From NCBI GenBank assembly GCA_905233475.1, contig CAJOEN010000031.1, positions 27,099 through 91,098 of the forward strand: a stretch of 64,000 bases of DNA, read 5' to 3'. The translations under genes and the position numbers were made by a program. Source of the DNA: an uncultured Bacteroidales bacterium. Its GTDB lineage: Bacteria > Bacteroidota > Bacteroidia > Bacteroidales > P3. This document shows, in pieces, positions 8,845 through 17,089 of the stretch. The notes beneath the pieces were generated by a model that was not told the DNA's origin, did not search any database, and worked only from the letters and a program-made list of their open reading frames with translations. Position 1 is the first letter of the stretch. Every line of letters begins with the position of its first letter.

Positions 8845-10408
8845 ATGCTTAAAAAACTTATTATTTTATGTGCTTCTCTGGCATTTGGTGCCGGACTTTA
8901 CGCACAAAGTGGCGATGCTACTATTGCAGCCAGCGATGTAAAATACTGGATTGGCTCCGGAAACAACGAAGTCGTGTTTGCGGTAAACTTTGGTTCCCCC
9001 GACACCTGTCTGGCTTGGGGTTTCCGTTTCAGCGCCGACAGTATCATAGTCAAGGACATGATGGACTCCATCGCAACCTACGACACACGTTTCAGCTACT
9101 CTGGTGCGAGCAGTACACTCAGCAACATCACATTTTCGCCGACAAACAACATTACATTTACATCGCTGTCAAACTTTTGGATGTACAATGTGAATGGATC
9201 CTTGGCCGATTGGGGATACGATCAGCAATGGGTGAAAGACGGCGATTTTGTGAAATGGGGCGATGCTGATGTTGCTACATATTCCGAGACAACAAATTGG
9301 CCTTGGGTTTACGAATGGTCACAAACTGTTACCGCTGTTTATGTTCCCGACGCCACCATTGCTTCAACAGATATAAAATACTGGGTAGGCACAGGCAGTC
9401 ACGAAGTTGTTATGGCTGTAAACTGGGCTAATCCCGACACCTGCCTTGCATGGGGCTACCGCTTCAGCGCCGACAGCATCACCGTTTCCGACATGATGAC
9501 CGACATAGCCAACGCCGACAATCGTTTCAGCTACGATTCCGCTTCGGGCTGGCTCCTCGACATAAAATACATAAACGGAACCGACACACTGAAAATCTCC
9601 TCCGGCAGCTATTGGATGTACAACGTCAATGGCATGGCCGCTCAATTTGGCGATGTCAGTGTTGCCTTTGTAAACGACACAGACTCTTGGGGTTATCCTT
9701 CAGAGATGGCTTGGACAAAAACTGTAAATCCCGTTTATGCTCTTGATGCAATGATAGACGCAAGCCAAATCACCTATTGGGTGGGCACAGGCAGCAACGA
9801 AGTTGTTTTTGCCGTAAACTGGGCTAATCCCGACACTTGCTTGGCATGGGGCTACCGCTTCGGCTCCGACAGCATTACCGTTTCCGACATGATGACCGAC
9901 ATAGCCACTGCCGACAATCGTTTCAGCTACGACTCCGCTTCTGGCTGGCTCCTCGACATAAAATACATAAACGGAACCGACACACTGAAAATCTCCTCCG
10001 GCAGCTATTGGATGTACAACGTCAATGGCATGGCCGCTCAAATTCGGCGATATAAGCGTTGCCATTGTAAACGACACAGACTCTTGGGGTTATCCTTCAG
10101 AGATGGCTTGGACAAAAACTGTAACTCCCGTTACAAATCCTTCTCAGCAGGGTATAGTTGCCGCCGCCGGCTCGATAAACTTCTCGGTTTATCCCAACCC
10201 AGCAAGCAGCAAAATAAATGTTACTGTTGAAAACGGTGAGGCAACACAAATTATCCTTATGGACGCCAGCGGCAGAACAATCAAAACCGTTGCTGCGGAA
10301 GATGCTGTAAATCACACAATAGACGTTTCCGCTCTTTCGGCAGGCGTTTACTTTGTGAATGTCCGCAACGAAAACGTTTCCAAAGTTAGCAAACTGATAA
10401 TCCGATAG
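8845..10408 (+). pseudogene. B12-regulated T9SS surface protein with three repeats, frameshifted
   Basis: The frame opens with a signal peptide (MLKKLIILCASLAFGAGLYA). Three repeats of about 125-130 aa follow, each with YWxGxGxxEVVxAVNxxxPDTCLAWGxRFxxDSI and ending near WMYNVNG. A T9SS sorting domain (INFSVYPNPASSK ... VSKLIIR) comes last. The frame breaks near 10038-10042: repeat 2 reads GCTCAATTTGGC while repeat 3 reads GCTCAAATTCGGC, one A too many, and the sorting domain continues in the +1 frame. If corrected, the protein is about 520 aa. It may be a real mutation or an error in the A-run. Similar proteins occur in cobalamin-controlled loci of Bacteroidetes, but the biochemical role is not established. 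Confidence 0.85.
9370..10125 (+). repeat. Near-identical tandem DNA repeat inside the surface-protein gene
   Basis: Repeat units 2 (about 9370-9747) and 3 (about 9770-10125) are nearly identical in DNA, including a stretch of about 100 identical bases (9548-9646 and 9944-10042). Unit 1 (8940-9340) is diverged. The similarity points to recent duplication and offers a substrate for unit-number change by recombination. Confidence 0.85.
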
Positions 10409-10424
10409 TTGAAATAGAAATATC

Positions 10425-11399
10425 ATGAAACGAAGCTCATTTTTGTTTTTATCAATATTCATATTGATGGCTGGAGTAAGTGTCGCTCAATTTGACGGTG
10501 CTGTCGGTACTGCCGGTTGCAAGGCCATACAGTACAACGACAGCAGGATAGTGAATTGGGCGACAACTTGCACCGTTTACCGTGGATACTTCGATATTGC
10601 CAACAACCGCAACAGAGCCTCTTTCGGATACGATTCGGTAGCAATTGGCGTGGCTACGGCAAGCAACACTATGGAAGCCGTCAGCCTTGGCGACAGCGGT
10701 GTGGCGGTGCTCACTTTCGAGACACCCATTGCCAACGGCGAAGGCGCCGATTTCGCGGTCTATGAAAACGGCTTTGACGACGGTTTTCTTGAACTGGCCT
10801 TTGTGGAGGTTAGCTCCGACGGCGAACGCTATGTGCGTTTTCCGGCCACATCGAACACTCCTACAGCAACGCAGGTGGGAAGTTTCGCCAACAACATGGA
10901 CCCCACGTTGTTAAACAACCTTGCAGGCAAATACCGCATAGGCTGGGGAACGCCTTTCGATTTGGAGGAACTCCGCGACAGCACGGGTATCGACATCAAC
11001 AATATAACCCATGTGCGTTTGGTGGACTGCATTGGCACCATCAATCCGCAGTACTGCACCTACGATGCCAACGGAAATATCGTGAACGACCCGTATCCTA
11101 CGGCTTTCAACAGCAGCGGTTTCGACCTTACCGGCGTGGCTGTGCTTAACCAGCGTAGCACACAAATAGTTTTGGCGAAAACCGTTGATATTAAGGCCTT
11201 TCCAAATCCATGCCGTGATTTTCTGAAAGTTGCGGAAATGCCGATAGGAGAGGAGTACCAAATTTTGGATATGCGAGGCAATGTTGTTGAACGTGGTGTT
11301 TGTATGCAGAACTCATTCTGTATCAGCACGCAAGGACTAAAACAAGGCTTATATGTGCTTCGTATAGGTTCTTTTGCCAAAAAAATCGTGAAACAATAA
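10425..11399 (+). CDS. T9SS-exported cell-surface protein in the B12-controlled operon
   Basis: The 324-residue protein has a signal peptide (MKRSSFLFLSIFILMAGVSVAQ), a central domain (25-245) with EGADFAVYENGF, GWGTPFDLEELRDS and INNITHVRLVDCIGTI, and a C-terminal T9SS sorting domain (VDIKAFPNPCRDFLKV ... FAKKIVKQ). The central domain resembles surface proteins that accompany cobalamin-uptake genes in Bacteroidetes; I recall the association but cannot name a curated family. It starts 16 nt after the preceding T9SS gene, so the two are probably co-transcribed under the riboswitch. Confidence 0.8.
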   Translation: MKRSSFLFLSIFILMAGVSVAQFDGAVGTAGCKAIQYNDSRIVNWATTCTVYRGYFDIANNRNRASFGYDSVAIGVATASNTMEAVSLGDSGVAVLTFETPIANGEGADFAVYENGFDDGFLELAFVEVSSDGERYVRFPATSNTPTATQVGSFANNMDPTLLNNLAGKYRIGWGTPFDLEELRDSTGIDINNITHVRLVDCIGTINPQYCTYDANGNIVNDPYPTAFNSSGFDLTGVAVLNQRSTQIVLAKTVDIKAFPNPCRDFLKVAEMPIGEEYQILDMRGNVVERGVCMQNSFCISTQGLKQGLYVLRIGSFAKKIVKQ

Positions 11400-11424
11400 G
11401 AAAATCACTCCATTATCTTAGTAG

Positions 11425-11464
11425 TAAGGCGTTGCGAATTTCTTTGCAACGCCTTATCCTTTTG
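11425..11464 (+). terminator. Terminator of the B12-controlled operon
   Basis: An 11-bp perfect stem TAAGGCGTTGC/GCAACGCCTTA (11425-11435 with 11446-11456) is followed by TCCTTTTG. It lies 26 nt after the stop codon. Confidence 0.75.
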
Positions 11465-11518
11465 TGTGGGCTGTCTTAATAGCTGTAAATAAAACGAATG
11501 CGTGGCTAAACTTCTTAC

Positions 11519-12697
11519 CTACTCAATTATAGTGTAGTTGTTCCAGAAATCTTCATCGTATTTAATTCCTTGAAAATCAAAACTGTTCTTACCGCTTGCC
11601 TCTTTGCCGGAAAGATTAATACTGTCTGTTGCCGGACGAGTGTCGGAAAACAGAGCTTCGTCACTAATCGTAAATGTAGTGTCGTTTACAATATCCTCTT
11701 CGGTAATAATGTAGTAAAAATATAAAGGCACGGCATAACCGTCTATTATTCGGTAATTGAACTTGATTGTGTAAACCTCTTGTCCGTTTTTAGTGTCCGT
11801 CGATTCAACAAGTTCATATGAATAAATGGTATTGTGTTGGGAATCGAAACAGATTGTAAGTTCGGTGATACTGTTGTGTTTTCGGATAATGCCGTTGAGG
11901 GTATAAACCGTGTTGCCGTCGATTGTGTCAATTTTTACCAAGGTGAAATCGGCTTTGGCAACAGTTTTTTCAAAAGTCCCGTTTTTATAAAAGTATATGT
12001 TATTGTTGAGCATTTGTGCAAGGCCGTTGCAATCGAACATTCCGTATATATTATACGAGTTTTCGGGGTGGGGGTCTATTTTTCCCTGCTTTGTTTTTCG
12101 CAAGCCTGTAACGAAAAAGAGTTCGTCGGAATAGCCGCAGTTCGAAAAAATAATCCAATCGCGGTTGCGCCTTCTATTCTGCTTTTGCGGAAAAAGTACA
12201 TCCAAAGCCACTTCCACAATTTCGTTAGAAGGTTTTTTCCCAACCGTATAATTAGTTGTTTGCTTGTAGTATGTAGTAGCCACATTTGGAGTAGGATAAG
12301 CCTTGTAAAAACAGCTGTCGAAAACAGCTTTCAGTGTCTTGTTCCAAGTTGTGGCTTTGGCCGTTATGGTAATGTCTTTAAGTTCGGTTTCTCGCGGTTC
12401 AAGCATAATAGTACCCAATTCCAAGTTTTTTCTTTCCAATGGAAATTCGGCATTTTGGTAGCCAATAAATTGAATGACAATGGTATCCGGCAGAAGATGC
12501 CCTTTCGTTTTTATTGAAAAATGTCCCTGCGTGCTTGTGGTGGCACCCGTGTAAGAGTGTTTTAGGTAGCAGTTGCAGTAGGGCAGAGGTTTTCCTGTTT
12601 TTGAATCAACAACTGTTCCGCTTATAGTGAAAACATTTTGTGCGGCAACGGCCACAGCAAACACCAAAAATACGATTTCAAAAGTGATTTTTTTCAT
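11519..12697 (-). CDS. Carboxypeptidase-regulatory-like domain protein, secreted
   Basis: This 392-residue protein has a signal peptide (MKKITFEIVFLVFAVAVAAQ) followed by a CarboxypepD_reg-like beta-sandwich (about 22-105: ISGTVVDSKTGKPLPYCN ... TSTQGHFSIKT). A C-terminal region of about 280 aa of uncharacterised type follows. Such proteins are periplasmic or outer-membrane-associated in Bacteroidetes. It lacks a TonB-dependent barrel and is not a transporter. Neighbouring minus-strand genes start 37 nt away. Confidence 0.7.
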   Translation of the reverse strand: MKKITFEIVFLVFAVAVAAQNVFTISGTVVDSKTGKPLPYCNCYLKHSYTGATTSTQGHFSIKTKGHLLPDTIVIQFIGYQNAEFPLERKNLELGTIMLEPRETELKDITITAKATTWNKTLKAVFDSCFYKAYPTPNVATTYYKQTTNYTVGKKPSNEIVEVALDVLFPQKQNRRRNRDWIIFSNCGYSDELFFVTGLRKTKQGKIDPHPENSYNIYGMFDCNGLAQMLNNNIYFYKNGTFEKTVAKADFTLVKIDTIDGNTVYTLNGIIRKHNSITELTICFDSQHNTIYSYELVESTDTKNGQEVYTIKFNYRIIDGYAVPLYFYYIITEEDIVNDTTFTISDEALFSDTRPATDSINLSGKEASGKNSFDFQGIKYDEDFWNNYTIIE

Positions 12698-12734
12698 ATT
12701 GTTTTTTAAAAAAAATGATATTCAATAGTATAGA

Positions 12735-13397
12735 TTATATTTTAAATTGTATGTAGGTGATTTTTTTCCCTTCACTGAGGAACATGCTTTCGTAGAAAGT
12801 CCTCACCTCGCACACTTCGAGGTCGAGGCCGGAGCCGTAAAGGTCGTCGGTGGCGAAGGCTACCTCGTATTTGCCTTGCGTAATCACCTCATTCAGAGTG
12901 TAGTCGTAGAGTTCGTAGGAGTCGGTTTTCAGATGTATTGTGCTGTTGGGTTTCAGAATGTTTTTGTAGTAGCCCAGAAAACGTTCCGAAGTGAGGCGTT
13001 TGTTGGGCTTTTTGGGCTGAGGGTCGGGGAAAGTGACCCATATCTCCGACACCTCGCATGGTGCGAAAAACTGCTCTATCAGCTGTATGCGTGTGCGAAT
13101 AAAAGCCACGTTCTTCATCTGTTCCTCGTTGGAGGTCTTGCAGCCTCGCCACAGCCGTGCTCCTTTTATGTCGATACCGATAAAGTTCTTTTCGGGGTAT
13201 TTGCGGGCGAGGGCGACAGTGTATTCGCCTTTGCCGCAGCCAAGTTCGAGCACTATGGGGTTGTTGTTTTTGAAAAAATCTTCGTGCCAGCGGCCTTTCA
13301 GCGCGAAAGTGTCGGTTTTCAAATCCTCATACGAAACTTGAAAAAGGTTGGGAAATGTAAGGTTTTCTTCGAAACGAGCTAATTTGTTCTTACCCAT
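12735..13397 (-). CDS. trmB: tRNA (guanine-N7-)-methyltransferase
   Basis: The 220-residue enzyme has the TrmB layout: an SAM-binding motif LELGCGKGEYTVALA (about 52-66), FIGIDIKGAR, and the signature WVTFPDPQPKKPNKRL (about 122-137). It methylates G46 in the variable loop of tRNAs. It is preceded by a strong hairpin that separates it from the HU/SPOR gene. Confidence 0.95.
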   Translation of the reverse strand: MGKNKLARFEENLTFPNLFQVSYEDLKTDTFALKGRWHEDFFKNNNPIVLELGCGKGEYTVALARKYPEKNFIGIDIKGARLWRGCKTSNEEQMKNVAFIRTRIQLIEQFFAPCEVSEIWVTFPDPQPKKPNKRLTSERFLGYYKNILKPNSTIHLKTDSYELYDYTLNEVITQGKYEVAFATDDLYGSGLDLEVCEVRTFYESMFLSEGKKITYIQFKI

Positions 13398-13418
13398 TAT
13401 TTTACAAAAGTATATAAT

Positions 13419-13452
13419 AATGGCGGAAATTCAAGAATGAATTTCCGCCATT
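13419..13452 (-). terminator. Strong hairpin after the HU/SPOR gene
   Basis: A 14-bp perfect stem AATGGCGGAAATTC/GAATTTCCGCCATT with a 6-nt loop lies 9 nt past the stop codon of the upstream minus-strand gene. Downstream on the minus strand the sequence is only moderately T-rich, so it may be a weak terminator or processing hairpin. Confidence 0.65.
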
Positions 13453-13460
13453 GGTTTATT

Positions 13461-15176
13461 TTACCATTTTTTTATTGCCAAATTGCTTGTGTACCACGTT
13501 TTTAGTTGGAACATTACCGCCTCTATCTTAGTTTGTGAAGGTGCGCTTCCCGCACTCACGTAGTAGAAATCGCCTTTGTTGATGACATAAGCGTCGGCAC
13601 CTTTCCTACGCAGTATGGAAGCCATCTTCATAGCACTTGCCTTGTCTTTGTAAGTGCCTGCAATAACGTCGAATCCTTGTTTGGTGGAAGAGTATATCGG
13701 GGCGGTGTAAACGGGTTCGGGAGGAACTATTATTACGTCTTTTTCAACTTCACCGGCGTCTATAAGTTCCTGCAGGTATTGGCTGAACAAAGAGTTGTCG
13801 AAAATTTCGCTTATAACTTCGTAGCGAGCACGTTTCTGCTTGCGGTCCTGTAGTTCGTCGTTGATGTATTCGCGAACGAAATCGTTGTAATTGAAGAATT
13901 TGGATATATGGTATCTGTCGGTGTTGTTCAGTTTTTCGTCCAAACGCTCATCAATGAATTCCGTAAGTTTTTCTTTCATTTTGCTGGTGGCTGTAGAATA
14001 TTGCTTTGCCACAAGGAATTTGTTCAACCTGTCGGAAATAAGATTCAGTACGGTGTAGCGGTTCTCCTCAACGGCGTTGGGGTTTGTTATTTCCACAAGC
14101 GAAGCGTCGTATGTAAATGGGTTGGTGTATTTTGTGTAGTCGAAATCCGATGTGTTCACATCAGGTGCGGTGCCGGTAACCTCATCTTCGGCTTCGATAG
14201 CGCTGTCATCATCAATAGCGGACAAGCTGTCTTCCGTGGGCTGTTCTGTTGTAGCAGAAACCGCAGTAGTGTCGGGAGCGGCGGATTTTTTCATTATAAA
14301 GAAATAATAGTATGCCGCACCGCCCAAAGCAAGAAGCAGGAGTATGATAAGAATTATGATCAAGGCTTTGCGACCTTTGTGTTTTTTCTTTTCAGGAAGT
14401 GTGTCGGTAGTTTTGTTGTTGGTGGTTTCCGGAACATCGTCGAACATATTGGTAATGCTATCATTCTCGCTTACAATGGGTTCCGTTTCTTTTATTTCTT
14501 CTGACGGGGCAGGGGTGGAGGGTAGGGGAGCCGGCTCGGAAACGGGTTCGGGCTTTGTTTCCATTTCAAATTCCGATGGTATTTCCGGCTGAGGTTCATT
14601 AGTAACCTCCACATGTTCAGTTTCTGTGTTTTCAGTGCTGTAAGCCATATTTTTTTCTTGTTCTGCTACGGCTTCTTCCGAAACAGCCTGTTCTGGTTCT
14701 GGTTCCTCTTGGACAAAGGCGTCGGGATTGTCGAAAACAGCGAATGGGTCGTTGTTCGGAACATCGGTGATTTTTTCAACATCTGTTAAAGGCTCCGACA
14801 AAGCTCTGTCTTTCATCAGGTTGAGTGCTTCTGCAGGAGCAAATACAAAGGTTCCGTTTTCGAAACTCAAATCGCCAATTTCGGGGAATGTGTGTTTTTG
14901 TGTCTTCATTTTGTCCATCAGCGCATCCGAAAAGTTTTTCCACATTTTGGCGGCTGTTGTTTCGTCCACACATTCTTTTTTTGCTATCAACTGGATTATG
15001 TTTCCTCGGTCATCGGAATATGGCTGAAATTCAACGGTTTGCTTTTTGGGATAAAAAGTGTTGGTGTTTTCATCCATGTAGGCGTCTTCGGTTCTTACTA
15101 CGAAGGCTCCAATTCCGTTCATTTCAACGGTTGTTCCGCTTTTCAGCAGCGATACGATATGATCTGTTATGTTCAT
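13461..15176 (-). CDS. HU-like (CCDC81-type) domain and SPOR domain membrane protein
   Basis: The 571-residue protein has an N-terminal HU/CCDC81-like region (about 1-120, MNITDHIVSLLKSGTTVEMNGIG), an acidic proline/glutamate-rich linker (140-265), a single membrane helix (about 270-293, ALIIILIILLLLALGGAAYYY), and a C-terminal SPOR domain (about 495-570, QGFDVIAGTYKDKASAMKMASILRRKGADAYVI). SPOR binds denuded septal peptidoglycan. The arrangement puts a DNA-binding-like fold on the cytoplasmic side and a septal-wall-binding domain outside, so it may link nucleoid and division site; this is inferred. It lies immediately downstream of kdsB on the same strand. Confidence 0.85.
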   Translation of the reverse strand: MNITDHIVSLLKSGTTVEMNGIGAFVVRTEDAYMDENTNTFYPKKQTVEFQPYSDDRGNIIQLIAKKECVDETTAAKMWKNFSDALMDKMKTQKHTFPEIGDLSFENGTFVFAPAEALNLMKDRALSEPLTDVEKITDVPNNDPFAVFDNPDAFVQEEPEPEQAVSEEAVAEQEKNMAYSTENTETEHVEVTNEPQPEIPSEFEMETKPEPVSEPAPLPSTPAPSEEIKETEPIVSENDSITNMFDDVPETTNNKTTDTLPEKKKHKGRKALIIILIILLLLALGGAAYYYFFIMKKSAAPDTTAVSATTEQPTEDSLSAIDDDSAIEAEDEVTGTAPDVNTSDFDYTKYTNPFTYDASLVEITNPNAVEENRYTVLNLISDRLNKFLVAKQYSTATSKMKEKLTEFIDERLDEKLNNTDRYHISKFFNYNDFVREYINDELQDRKQKRARYEVISEIFDNSLFSQYLQELIDAGEVEKDVIIVPPEPVYTAPIYSSTKQGFDVIAGTYKDKASAMKMASILRRKGADAYVINKGDFYYVSAGSAPSQTKIEAVMFQLKTWYTSNLAIKKW

Positions 15177-15178
15177 TT

Positions 15179-15922
15179 TTATAAGTTTTTCAGTTTTAAT
15201 AAATCTTCGGGGGTGTCTATCGCGATGTTTTCGTGATTTGTTTCTTTTACTCTGATTTTGAAGCCGTTATCGAGCCAGCGTAGCTGTTCGAGCGACTCAC
15301 AAATTTCTAGTTTACTCTGTTGTAACTCAATAATTTGCATAAGCACGTCGCTACGGTAGGCGTATATGCCGATGTGCTTGTGGTATTCGTGGTGTTGCGA
15401 CCAAGTTTCCTGCTCTTTGCCACGTTGGAAAGGCAATGCAAATCTGCTGAAATACAAAGCATTGTCGTTTCTATCGCAAATTACTTTTACAACGTTTGGC
15501 GAAAAGAGTTCTTCGTTAGAAGTGATTTTTTTCTTCAAAGTGGCTATTTCAACCGCAGGGTCGTTGAAACACTGTATAAGTTGCTCTATTTGAGTATGTT
15601 CTACAAAAGGTTCGTCGCCTTGAATATTTATCACCACATCGGGACGAATATTTTTGGCAATGAGATTTTTCAGCACCTCGCCGCAACGGTCGGTGCCGCT
15701 TTTATGGGTACTGGAGGTCATTACGGCCTGTCCGCCGAATTCCCTTACGCAGTCCATAATGCGGTCGTCGTCGGTGGCCACGATTGCGCCGCTGAGTTGC
15801 GGTATGCGCGAAACACGCTCGTACACATGCTGTATCATCGGTTTGCCGTTGATGATGGCCAATGGCTTGCCGGGGAAGCGTGTGGAAGCGTAGCGTGCGG
15901 GAATTATGCCTGTAACATTCAT
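15179..15922 (-). CDS. kdsB: 3-deoxy-manno-octulosonate cytidylyltransferase
   Basis: The 247-residue enzyme has the KdsB/CMP-Kdo synthetase motifs: IPARYASTRFPGKPLA (8-23), VYERVSRIPQLSGAIVATDD, MTSSTHKSGTDR and VINIQGDEPFV (about 96-106). It activates Kdo as CMP-Kdo for the LPS inner core. It sits in a minus-strand unit between a deoxynucleoside kinase gene and the HU/SPOR gene (2-nt gap). Confidence 0.95.
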   Translation of the reverse strand: MNVTGIIPARYASTRFPGKPLAIINGKPMIQHVYERVSRIPQLSGAIVATDDDRIMDCVREFGGQAVMTSSTHKSGTDRCGEVLKNLIAKNIRPDVVINIQGDEPFVEHTQIEQLIQCFNDPAVEIATLKKKITSNEELFSPNVVKVICDRNDNALYFSRFALPFQRGKEQETWSQHHEYHKHIGIYAYRSDVLMQIIELQQSKLEICESLEQLRWLDNGFKIRVKETNHENIAIDTPEDLLKLKNL

Positions 15923-15934
15923 AAAATCAGTATG

Positions 15935-16549
15935 TTAGAACAGTCCGTTTATTTCTGCATTGATTTTTTCTATCACAGTACCAAGGTCGTTGGGATTGTC
16001 GGCGAAGTTAAGTTCTTCAATATCAATAACAAGTAATTTACCTTGGTCGTAATGTTCAATCCATTCCTCGTAGCGTTGGTTAAGGCTCGAAAGGTAATCT
16101 AAACGTATGGTATTTTCGAAATCGCGTCCGCGTTTCTGAATCTGTTTAACAAGTGTCGGCACGCTTCCGCGAAGGTATATAAGTAGGTCGGGGTATTTTA
16201 TGAACGACGAAAGTAGCTCAAATATAGATAGATAGTTTTCGAAATCGCGGGTGTTCATAAGTCCCATTTCGTGCAGTGTTGGGGCAAAAATATAGGCATC
16301 CTCGTAAAAAGTTCGGTCTTGAATGACATTTTTTTGTTCCTTATGTATCTCCAAAACCTGCTTGAAACGTGTGTGCAGTAAGTAGATCTGCAGGTTGAAC
16401 GACCAACGCCTCATATCTTCGTAAAAACTGTTCAGATATGGGTTGTTGTCGGTACTTTCGTACAGAGTGTCGTAGTTCAAATGTTTGGCCAAAAGCCCCG
16501 TAAGCGTTGTTTTTCCAGAACCTATATTTCCCGCTATGGCTATGTGCAT
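15935..16549 (-). CDS. Deoxynucleoside kinase (dNK family)
   Basis: The 204-residue kinase has a P-loop GNIGSGKTTL (7-16), the DRTFYEDAYIFA segment with the conserved DR motif (about 78-89) and a lid-like RGSVPTLVKQIQKRGRDFE (about 126-145). It phosphorylates deoxynucleosides with NTP. Substrate (dA, dG or dC) cannot be told from sequence. It is the last gene before the phage attachment site and transcribes away from it. Confidence 0.88.
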   Translation of the reverse strand: MHIAIAGNIGSGKTTLTGLLAKHLNYDTLYESTDNNPYLNSFYEDMRRWSFNLQIYLLHTRFKQVLEIHKEQKNVIQDRTFYEDAYIFAPTLHEMGLMNTRDFENYLSIFELLSSFIKYPDLLIYLRGSVPTLVKQIQKRGRDFENTIRLDYLSSLNQRYEEWIEHYDQGKLLVIDIEELNFADNPNDLGTVIEKINAEINGLF

Positions 16550-16644
16550 TTTTTTACGTTTTTTATATTAGATAATATCCCTACAAGGTTTAAACACTCA
16601 TTTTCAGCTTATTAAGGCTTTACAATTAGCATTATACCAAATTG

Positions 16645-16652
16645 CAAATATA
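16645..16652 (-). promoter_or_regulatory. Candidate -7 element for the deoxynucleoside kinase unit
   Basis: On the minus strand the bases read TATATTTG, matching TAnnTTTG, about 96 nt upstream of the start codon. No clear -33 TTTG at proper spacing. Confidence 0.4.
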
Positions 16653-16747
16653 CATTTTTTTTTTGATTTTTTCGGCGCCGTTTTCCAAAAATGTATTATT
16701 TTTTACGAAAGGGATGTCAAATAGCCATATAGTTTATTCCTTTTTAT

Positions 16748-16775
16748 TTGTTACATAATTTATAAAATGTTAAGT
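16748..16775 (+). other. attL: dif-like XerC/XerD site at left end of prophage
   Basis: The 28-bp site has XerC arm TTGTTACATAA, 6-bp centre TTTATA and XerD arm AAATGTTAAGT. It matches the right-hand site at 25 of 28 positions. The XerD arm starts with AA where dif has TT, as expected if this half came from the phage. It marks the left junction of the microvirus prophage. Confidence 0.9.
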
Positions 16776-16825
16776 TGAATTTTTATTTTAATTTTTTCAT
16801 AATCAATTCAATAACATAATAAAAA

Positions 16826-17089
16826 ATGAAACAGACAAACAATAAAATTCGGAAAATAAATGGTGATGATTACCATTATTTAACCTCTCGCTTTGCTTTT
16901 CGCTTCGATGGCGAATTATATCTATTTAAACCATTAGTAACTTATCGTCGTGCCTATCGATTTTGTTTGGCACTATCTAAGTTAATTTCTTGTCCTGTCT
17001 TCTTATATAATATGAACTATTATAATGAATTATTTCGTGTCCGTACAATTAATTATAAGACTTCTAAATCTAAAAGAGTAAAACAATGA
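16826..17089 (+). CDS. Small basic phage protein (first ORF of prophage)
   Basis: An 87-residue, strongly basic and aromatic protein (MKQTNNKIRKINGDDYHYLT...). No match is recognised. Its stop overlaps the start of the replication gene (ATGA), suggesting coupled translation. In other microviruses a short basic protein near the replication gene may bind DNA; here that is only a guess from charge. Confidence 0.7.
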   Translation: MKQTNNKIRKINGDDYHYLTSRFAFRFDGELYLFKPLVTYRRAYRFCLALSKLISCPVFLYNMNYYNELFRVRTINYKTSKSKRVKQ

